A stretch of DNA of 13,215 nucleotides from Pseudomonadota bacterium. Lineage in GTDB: Bacteria; Pseudomonadota; Alphaproteobacteria; UBA8366; GCA-2717185. The notes under the pieces are model-generated. The model was not told the origin of the DNA. It saw nothing but the letters and a program-made list of their open reading frames with translations, and ran no database searches. Where the stretch lies: positions 1 through 13,215 of the forward strand of contig JAQCHR010000040.1 in NCBI GenBank assembly GCA_027619655.1. Reading direction: 5' to 3'. The translations under genes and the position numbers were made by a program. The number at the start of each line of letters is the position of its first letter. Position 1 is the first letter of the stretch. This document shows, one piece after another, positions 12,329-13,215 of this stretch.

Positions 12329-13215
12329 ATGCAGGACGAATCCCCAGGGTTGCTTCCCCGCCTGCGCGGCCATGTCGTTGAAACGATTCGGCTGGCGGTA
12401 CCCGTTGTCATCACGCGGGCCGGCGTCATGGCCATGGCGGTCGTGGACACCGCGATGCTTGGCCGGACGGAAATAGAACAGGTCGCCTTTTACGGCATCA
12501 GCATCGCGCCCTTTGTCGTCGTTATCGTCGCCGGTATCGGGCTGATGTTCGGCACCGTCGTTGCCACCAGCCATGCGGTTGGCCGTGGGATGCTGACGGA
12601 ATGCGGCGCGATCTGGCGGCGTTCACTGCCCTATGCGCTGCTGCTCGGCGCCGCCGGTTTCGCCGTGTGCCAGTGCGGCGAGGCGCTTTTCATCCTGACC
12701 GGTCAGCCCGCGGCAATCTCCGAAGGTGGCGGGCGCGTGATTGCCATCCTCGGCATCGGCATGCCGGGGACGCTGCTCTATTGCACGACCGCGTTCTTCC
12801 TGGAAGGGTTGCGCCGGCCGGTGCCGGCGATGTTCGTGATGATCGCCGCGAACCTGATGAACGTATTGCTGAACTGGCTGTTCGTTTTCGGCAATGGCGG
12901 TTTCCCGGCGCTGGGCGCGGAAGGCGCGGCATGGTCCACCGCCGCGGTGCGGCTGTTCATGGCCGCAATATTGATGACCTATGTCTGGTGGATGCCGGAC
13001 CGGGACCGCTATGCGGTGCGCGGCCCCATCGAACGGCACTGGTGGCGCAAAAGCAGGCAGCAGCGCAAATACGGTTACGCCGCCGGCGCCGGATTCGTGA
13101 TCGAGGAATCGGCGCTGGCGGCGATCAGCTTCTTCGCCGGCGTACTGGGCGCGCTATCGCTCGCCGCATACACGGTGCAGAATATTGCCTTCGCCTTCGT
13201 GTACATGGCCGGGCT
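12329..13215 (+). CDS. MATE-family efflux transporter (5' part, end outside window)
   Basis: The frame is open from the ATG at 12329 to the window end, giving 295 residues and part of the next codon; MATE proteins are usually about 440-460 residues, so roughly a third is missing. The protein begins with a short amphipathic leader, then LAVPVVITRAG and VVDTAMLGR, the usual first membrane segment with the conserved Asp. A run of hydrophobic helices follows, including NLMNVLLNWLFVFGNGGFPALGAEGAAWSTA, a strongly conserved MATE stretch. A second-half segment begins at about residue 250 (KYGYAAGAGFVIEESALAA). These inner-membrane proteins export drugs or metabolites using a proton or sodium gradient. 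The substrate cannot be told. It starts 20 bases after the dehydrogenase stop. Confidence 0.92.
   Translation, partial: MQDESPGLLPRLRGHVVETIRLAVPVVITRAGVMAMAVVDTAMLGRTEIEQVAFYGISIAPFVVVIVAGIGLMFGTVVATSHAVGRGMLTECGAIWRRSLPYALLLGAAGFAVCQCGEALFILTGQPAAISEGGGRVIAILGIGMPGTLLYCTTAFFLEGLRRPVPAMFVMIAANLMNVLLNWLFVFGNGGFPALGAEGAAWSTAAVRLFMAAILMTYVWWMPDRDRYAVRGPIERHWWRKSRQQRKYGYAAGAGFVIEESALAAISFFAGVLGALSLAAYTVQNIAFAFVYMAG

Noticed and set aside
11106..12329. Long minus-strand open frame opposite the hydroxyacid dehydrogenase gene
   Set aside because: The + strand protein has all catalytic motifs of its family, so the antisense frame is a compositional shadow.

Overview
The window is a GC-rich stretch of bacterial chromosome with tightly packed genes. 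It most likely comes from an alphaproteobacterium. The strongest clue is a clear Irr-type Fur-family regulator (7681-8097), a protein largely restricted to Alphaproteobacteria. A YcgN-family cysteine protein, a small SH3 protein beside a hydroxyacid dehydrogenase, and a rubrerythrin/Fe-S protein/DUF3501 set fit Rhodospirillales-like genomes. The order-level assignment is inference. I see no insertion sequence, CRISPR array, tRNA, rRNA or phage gene.

Layout. (1) 1-830: the C-terminal part of a ChaC-like gamma-glutamylcyclotransferase overlaps msrB, both on +. (2) 831-2985: a minus-strand pair, a TPP-dependent acetolactate-synthase-like enzyme followed by a glutathione S-transferase; the GST converges on msrB. 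(3) 2986-3149: a divergent intergenic region with an 11-bp-period repeat that looks like PhoB boxes, followed by a PiT phosphate transporter on +. (4) 4665-7592: a compact + strand run of a DUF4149 membrane protein, cobB, a YcgN-family protein and a YgjP-like zinc metalloprotease, with starts and stops touching or overlapping. (5) 7681-10700: irr, an AT-rich regulatory gap with a near-perfect Irr-box (ICE) palindrome, a rubrerythrin without rubredoxin domain, an intrinsic terminator, a GlpC/HdrD-like Fe-S protein, and a DUF3501 protein. (6) 10709-13215: a secreted SH3 protein on minus, then divergently a D-2-hydroxyacid dehydrogenase and the start of a MATE-family exporter that runs off the window.

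Themes. The left side deals with thiol chemistry (ChaC, MsrB, GST). The centre holds phosphate uptake, apparently under phosphate-starvation control, and one step of cobalamin synthesis away from other cob genes. The most interesting part is the iron and peroxide region. Irr sits directly upstream of a probable Irr-box promoter driving a rubrerythrin, followed by a multi-cluster Fe-S redox protein and a DUF3501 protein of unknown function. Together these could form an iron-responsive peroxide-detoxification or electron-transfer module. The gene identities and DNA sites are read from the sequence; the joint function is inference.
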